NCBI GenBank assembly: GCA_024635665.1
Contig: JAGXIM010000002.1
Coordinates: 1 to 35,947 of the forward strand
Source: Salinimicrobium sp.
GTDB taxonomy: Bacteria > Bacteroidota > Bacteroidia > Flavobacteriales > Flavobacteriaceae
Direction: 5' to 3'
DNA: 35,947 nt
The position numbers and the translations under genes are program-made. Shown here one piece after another: positions 32,581 through 35,947 of this stretch; position 1 is the stretch's first letter; every line of letters starts with the position of its first letter. A model generated the notes under the pieces. The model saw only the letters and a program-made list of their open reading frames with translations. It was not told where the DNA came from and did no database searches.

Positions 32581-33083
32581 TACCAGTTTGTGAGGGTCGC
32601 ATTAAAAATATCCTGCGTAATACGGGTAAATATCTCTTCGAGGGCCGCTGCCAAAACAGCTCCGCTCAGCTGGGCATTTGCAGGATAATCGTAATAGAAG
32701 GAGAACCTGCGCTCCAGGTCTTTTTCCGGGTCGAGGGTGTTGTAATACCGAACGTTCACCACCACAGTCAACCGGTTTTGAGCTGCTGTACTTTGTGCAG
32801 TCGCACTCATGGGGGCAACATAATAATCAATAATCTCGCCTTCATAAATCAGGTCGCCATTGGAATCGGTGAGGCTTAGGTTAGTTTGGCTCTGGATCAA
32901 GTCCTGTAGCTGCAGGGTGAAGGTGCGGTCGATGCCCGGCTCCACCTGGGCAGCGGCATTTTGAAAATAATTCACCTGAAAAGTTTCTGCGGCACCCGTG
33001 TCGGCTCCAGAAAAAGAATAGATCCCACAGGATTGCAGGGTAAAAAAGAGCAGGCCAAGAAGAAGGATTGGTATTTTTTTCAT
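32580..33083 (-). CDS. lptE: LPS-assembly lipoprotein LptE
   Basis: A 167-residue outer-membrane lipoprotein. The signal peptide ends LQSC with the lipidated Cys19, followed by GIYSFSGADTGAAETFQVNY, the common start of Bacteroidota LptE. The strand-helix-strand pattern FTLQLQDLIQSQTNLSLTDS and DLIYEGEIIDYYVAPMSATA is the LptE fold. The protein plugs the LptD barrel and helps insert lipopolysaccharide in the outer leaflet; lptD is not in the window. It lies 26 nt after the sigma-54-type regulator and overlaps the TPR-like gene by one base. Confidence 0.92.
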   Translation of the reverse strand: MKKIPILLLGLLFFTLQSCGIYSFSGADTGAAETFQVNYFQNAAAQVEPGIDRTFTLQLQDLIQSQTNLSLTDSNGDLIYEGEIIDYYVAPMSATAQSTAAQNRLTVVVNVRYYNTLDPEKDLERRFSFYYDYPANAQLSGAVLAAALEEIFTRITQDIFNATLTNW

Positions 33084-33109
33084 AAAAGCATAGGTGTCAA
33101 AAAGGGCAT

Positions 33110-34363
33110 TTACAGGTCATATTGTTTGATCTTTCGATAGAGGGTGCGCTCGCTAATCCCGAGTTCATCGGCGGCGGCTTTGCGTTTTCCATTGTGACGC
33201 TCCAGGGATTTCTTGATGAGTTCCAGTTCTTTGTCATGCAACGAAAGGGTTTCTTCCTCCTCAATTTCTTCTGCAAAGTAATATTTATCCTGTTTTTCGG
33301 GTGAATTTTGCTGCGGAAGTTGTAACACTTCCAACTGTTCATCGGTTAATTCTTCAGAATCTATGTCCTCTTCATCGTTTCCATAGATCTTTTGGATAAG
33401 GCTTTCGTTTTTTTCCTTGACGTTTTTGTGTCCATCATTATCCATCAATTCGAGGGTCAGTTTTTTGAGGTCATGGAGGTCACTTTTCATATCAAAAAGG
33501 ACTTTGTACAAAATTTCCCGTTCATTGCTGAAGTCGTTTTCCTTCTTTTTCTCCTCAATCACCGCTGGCAGATTGCTGCCAATGCCCGGGAGGTAACTTT
33601 TCAACAATTGCCCATCAATATTTCTTTCCTGTTCCAGGACAGAAATCTGTTCGGCGATATTTCTCAACTGCCGTACATTGCCGTTCCAGCGGTACTTTTG
33701 CAAAAGTGCAACGGCATCATCTTCCAGTCGCACAGTTGGCATTTTGTACTTCATGGCAAAATCTGAAGCGAATTTCCTGAACAATAAATGAATGTCTTCT
33801 TTTCGCTCCCGTAACGGCGGAAGGTGAATTTCCACAGTACTTAACCTGTAGTAAAGATCTTCGCGGAATTTCTCTTTTTTGATAGCTTCGAACATTTCCA
33901 GGTTTGTGGCGGCAACAATGCGCACATTGGTCTTTTGCACTTTTGAAGAACCCACTTTAATGAATTCCCCGTTTTCCAGAACCCGCAACAAGCGCACCTG
34001 AGTGGTGAGAGGTAATTCCCCAACTTCATCCAGAAAAATGGTACCGCCATCGGCTACTTCAAAGTAACCATTCCTGGATTGGGAAGCACCTGTAAAAGCG
34101 CCTTTTTCATGCCCAAACAGTTCACTGTCTATAGTCCCCTCAGGAATAGCCCCGCAGTTCACAGCGATGTATTTTCCATGTTTGCGATGGGAGAGTGCAT
34201 GAATGATCTTGGGAATGCTCTCTTTTCCCACCCCGCTTTCCCCTGTAACTAGTACAGAGATATCTGTGGGCGCCACTTGAATGGCTTTTTCAACCGCCCG
34301 GTTTAATTTTTCGTCATTCCCCAGAATTCCGAAACGCTGTTTTATAGCCTGTACACTTTCCAT
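33110..34363 (-). CDS. Sigma-54-type AAA+ transcription activator, Fis-type HTH
   Basis: A 417-residue bacterial enhancer-binding protein without an N-terminal receiver or sensory domain: the AAA+ core begins almost at once. Walker A is GESGVGKE (41-48), the sigma-54-contacting loop is GAFTGA (88-93), Walker B is GGTIFLDEVGEL, and the arginine-finger region LYYRLSTVEIHLPPLRER is intact. A long, acidic, low-complexity linker (about 260-375) separates the core from a C-terminal Fis-type HTH (NGKRKAAADELGISERTLYR). It should activate RNA polymerase with RpoN. It lies between miaB and lptE in one transcript; its targets, possibly including genes nearby, are unknown. Confidence 0.93.
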   Translation of the reverse strand: MESVQAIKQRFGILGNDEKLNRAVEKAIQVAPTDISVLVTGESGVGKESIPKIIHALSHRKHGKYIAVNCGAIPEGTIDSELFGHEKGAFTGASQSRNGYFEVADGGTIFLDEVGELPLTTQVRLLRVLENGEFIKVGSSKVQKTNVRIVAATNLEMFEAIKKEKFREDLYYRLSTVEIHLPPLRERKEDIHLLFRKFASDFAMKYKMPTVRLEDDAVALLQKYRWNGNVRQLRNIAEQISVLEQERNIDGQLLKSYLPGIGSNLPAVIEEKKKENDFSNEREILYKVLFDMKSDLHDLKKLTLELMDNDGHKNVKEKNESLIQKIYGNDEEDIDSEELTDEQLEVLQLPQQNSPEKQDKYYFAEEIEEEETLSLHDKELELIKKSLERHNGKRKAAADELGISERTLYRKIKQYDL

Positions 34364-34425
34364 TCGTTATTCAAGATTCAAAATTCGGAATTCAAAATTT
34401 CTTTAATTCCAATATTCACTGATCA

Positions 34426-35871
34426 TTAATTATTCTCGCTGTAACCAACTGCCTCCCCTTTCAAAGTGGCGCTGGTGCAATCATTAATTTTTACATTCAC
34501 AAAATCACCCACTTCGTAATTATCCTTCGGAAAAACGGCTACCGTGTTTTGGGTAGTTCTTCCACTCCAGTGGGCATTCGATTTTTTTGATTCTTTCTCG
34601 ATCAAAACCTCGACAGTTTTTCCAACGAACTGCTGAGTCCGGTAAAGGCTATGATCCCGTTGAAGGCTAACTATTTCTGTAAGTCTTCTTTTCTTTACTT
34701 CTTCGGGCACATCGTCCTCGAGTTTCCGGGCAGCCATTGTTCCCGGTCTTTCAGAATATGCGAACATAAATCCGTAATCATACTTCACATATTCCATGAG
34801 AGATAAAGTGTCCTGGTGATCCTCTTCAGTTTCAGTAGGGAATCCGGTGATCATATCCTGGGAGATGGCAACATCGGGAATCATTCTTTTGATGTTATCT
34901 ATCAAGGTGAAATATTCTTCGCGGGTGTGCAGGCGGTTCATTTCTTTTAAGATGCGGTCACTTCCGCTTTGTACCGGGAGGTGGATATACTTGCAAATAT
35001 TTGGGTATTTAGCCATCGCTTCGATAACGTCCAGCGTCATATCCTGCGGATTGGAAGTAGAGAAGCGAATTCTCATTTTTGGATGGGCTTCAGCAACCAG
35101 CCGAAGCAACGCAGCAAAATTGGTAGCTGTTGCTTTCTGCATTTCAGAAGCGGTTTTGAAGTTCTTTTTAAGGCCGCCGCCATACCATAAATAGCTATCC
35201 ACATTTTGCCCCAAAAGTGTGATTTCTTTAAAACCTTTTTCCGCGAGGTCGTTCACTTCTTCCAGGATGCTTTGTGGGTCTCGGCTTCGCTCCCTTCCAC
35301 GGGTGAACGGCACCACACAAAATGTGCACATATTGTCGCAGCCACGCGTGATGGAAACAAAGGCAGAAACCCCATTGCTTTGCAGGCGCACCGGCGAAAT
35401 GTCTCCATAAGTTTCATCTTTTGAAAGGATCACATTCACTGCATTCCTACCTTCCTCCACTTCGTTGATAAGATTTGGCAGGTCTTTATATGCATCGGGC
35501 CCCACTACGAGGTCCACGATTTTCTCCTCCTCAAGGAATTGTGCTTTAAGGCGTTCGGCCATACAACCTAACACGCCGACTTTCATTTTTGGATTTATCT
35601 TTTTTACAGCATTGTATTTTTCAAGCCTTTTGCGGATGGTTTGTTCGGCCTTGTCCCGAATTGAGCAGGTGTTAATAAGGACCAGGTCGGCCTCTTCCAG
35701 GTTTTGGGTAGTGCTAAAACCTTCTTTTGCAAGAATAGAAGCCACAATTTCGCTATCACTAAAATTCATTTGGCAACCATAGCTCTCGATCATCAGCTTA
35801 CGGCCGTTTTTGACCTTCGGCTCCAAAACCAAAAAACTTCCCTGTTGTTTTTCGTCTATTATCTTCTCCAT
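34426..35871 (-). CDS. miaB: tRNA-2-methylthio-N6-dimethylallyladenosine synthase
   Basis: A 481-residue radical-SAM methylthiotransferase that adds the methylthio group to i6A37 of tRNA. The N-terminal cluster-binding domain carries Cys33 (YGCQMNF), Cys69 ([10 protein letters not shown]) and Cys103 (LGCMAERLK). The radical-SAM motif is C178-x3-C182-x2-C185 in [20 protein letters not shown], which distinguishes MiaB from RimO and MtaB in combination with [11 protein letters not shown]-terminal TRAM domain (about 410-475) binds tRNA. Length is standard. It is the first gene of the operon running to secG, with a clear promoter upstream. Confidence 0.97.
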   Translation of the reverse strand: MEKIIDEKQQGSFLVLEPKVKNGRKLMIESYGCQMNFSDSEIVASILAKEGFSTTQNLEEADLVLINTCSIRDKAEQTIRKRLEKYNAVKKINPKMKVGVLGCMAERLKAQFLEEEKIVDLVVGPDAYKDLPNLINEVEEGRNAVNVILSKDETYGDISPVRLQSNGVSAFVSITRGCDNMCTFCVVPFTRGRERSRDPQSILEEVNDLAEKGFKEITLLGQNVDSYLWYGGGLKKNFKTASEMQKATATNFAALLRLVAEAHPKMRIRFSTSNPQDMTLDVIEAMAKYPNICKYIHLPVQSGSDRILKEMNRLHTREEYFTLIDNIKRMIPDVAISQDMITGFPTETEEDHQDTLSLMEYVKYDYGFMFAYSERPGTMAARKLEDDVPEEVKKRRLTEIVSLQRDHSLYRTQQFVGKTVEVLIEKESKKSNAHWSGRTTQNTVAVFPKDNYEVGDFVNVKINDCTSATLKGEAVGYSENN

Positions 35872-35905
35872 AATTCAAATAAGTAGCATTGGCTAATTGA
35901 ACGCG

Positions 35906-35937
35906 CAAAGATACGGTTTTAGTTGTGATGTGACAAA
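35906..35937 (-). promoter_or_regulatory. Promoter of the miaB operon
   Basis: On the minus strand TTTG (35937-35934), a 20-nt spacer, then TATCTTTG (35913-35906), an exact TAnnTTTG match. The miaB ATG lies 34 nt further on. Confidence 0.8.
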
Positions 35938-35947
35938 GTGACAGTAA

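Noticed and set aside
1-35947. CRISPR arrays, insertion sequences, attachment sites, tRNA or rRNA genes, defence or toxin-antitoxin systems
   Set aside because: Reading all gaps and both strands shows no regularly spaced repeats, transposase-like frames, cloverleaf patterns or defence-type domains; the gene content is core chromosomal throughout.

Overview
The window is a stretch of ordinary chromosome from a member of the Bacteroidota, almost certainly a Flavobacteriaceae bacterium. Three things point there. The promoters follow the Bacteroidota pattern (TTG or TTTG, then TAnnTTTG 17-20 nt later) and there are no clear Shine-Dalgarno sequences. The protein families include a DUF6089 membrane protein, a PiT phosphate transporter with a PhoU-like tail, a NifU-like protein with a duplicated N-terminal domain, paired OmpH/Skp proteins and a FadL + SGNH lipoprotein pair. 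The gene order (miaB / sigma-54 regulator / lptE / TPR protein / secG / groES / groEL, and DUF6089 / uppS / bamA / ompH / ompH / murI) is typical of flavobacteria. Species cannot be fixed; the Gramella/Salegentibacter/Zunongwangia side of the family is only a guess.

Layout. Bases 1-6373 (+): the tail of an ABC efflux operon with two MacB-type permeases (the first cut by the window edge), an HlyD/MacA-type adaptor, a TolC-type outer membrane channel and a second adaptor, followed 8 nt later by tsaB for t6A tRNA modification. A 20-bp-arm bidirectional terminator separates it from a convergent MscS channel (-). Then come dodecin (-), a PiT-type phosphate transporter (+) and a NifU-type Fe-S protein (-). 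Bases 11260-17615 (-): a cell-envelope block, read as DUF6089 protein, uppS, bamA, two ompH/skp genes, a terminator, then murI. Bases 17716-19259 (-): a CBS-domain protein and NAD kinase. Bases 19348-20825 (+): pdxJ overlapping an alpha/beta hydrolase gene.

Bases 20939-23797 (+): FadL-type transporter plus SGNH lipoprotein. Bases 23886-27736 (+): a small YvlD/holin-4_2 membrane protein, then tig, clpP and clpX, the cytosolic folding and proteolysis set. Bases 27894-28837 (+): a VOC-family protein and an AHSA1/SRPBCC protein. Bases 28838-29222 hold no gene, but carry two near-identical short palindromes, the groEL terminator and a heptamer tandem repeat. Bases 29223-35871 (-): groEL, groES, secG, a TPR-like protein, lptE, a sigma-54-type activator and miaB.

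The themes are envelope biogenesis (bamA, skp, lptE, uppS, murI, secG, efflux), protein quality control (tig, clpPX, groESL), tRNA modification (tsaB, miaB) and cofactors (nadK, pdxJ, nfu). I see no CRISPR array, insertion sequence, prophage, tRNA, rRNA or defence system, and no convincing undescribed multi-gene system. The most interesting unexplained signals are non-coding: a 24-bp inverted repeat upstream of groES, a TGTCAAAAATG-based palindrome that recurs in the window, and the repeat-rich gap after groEL.
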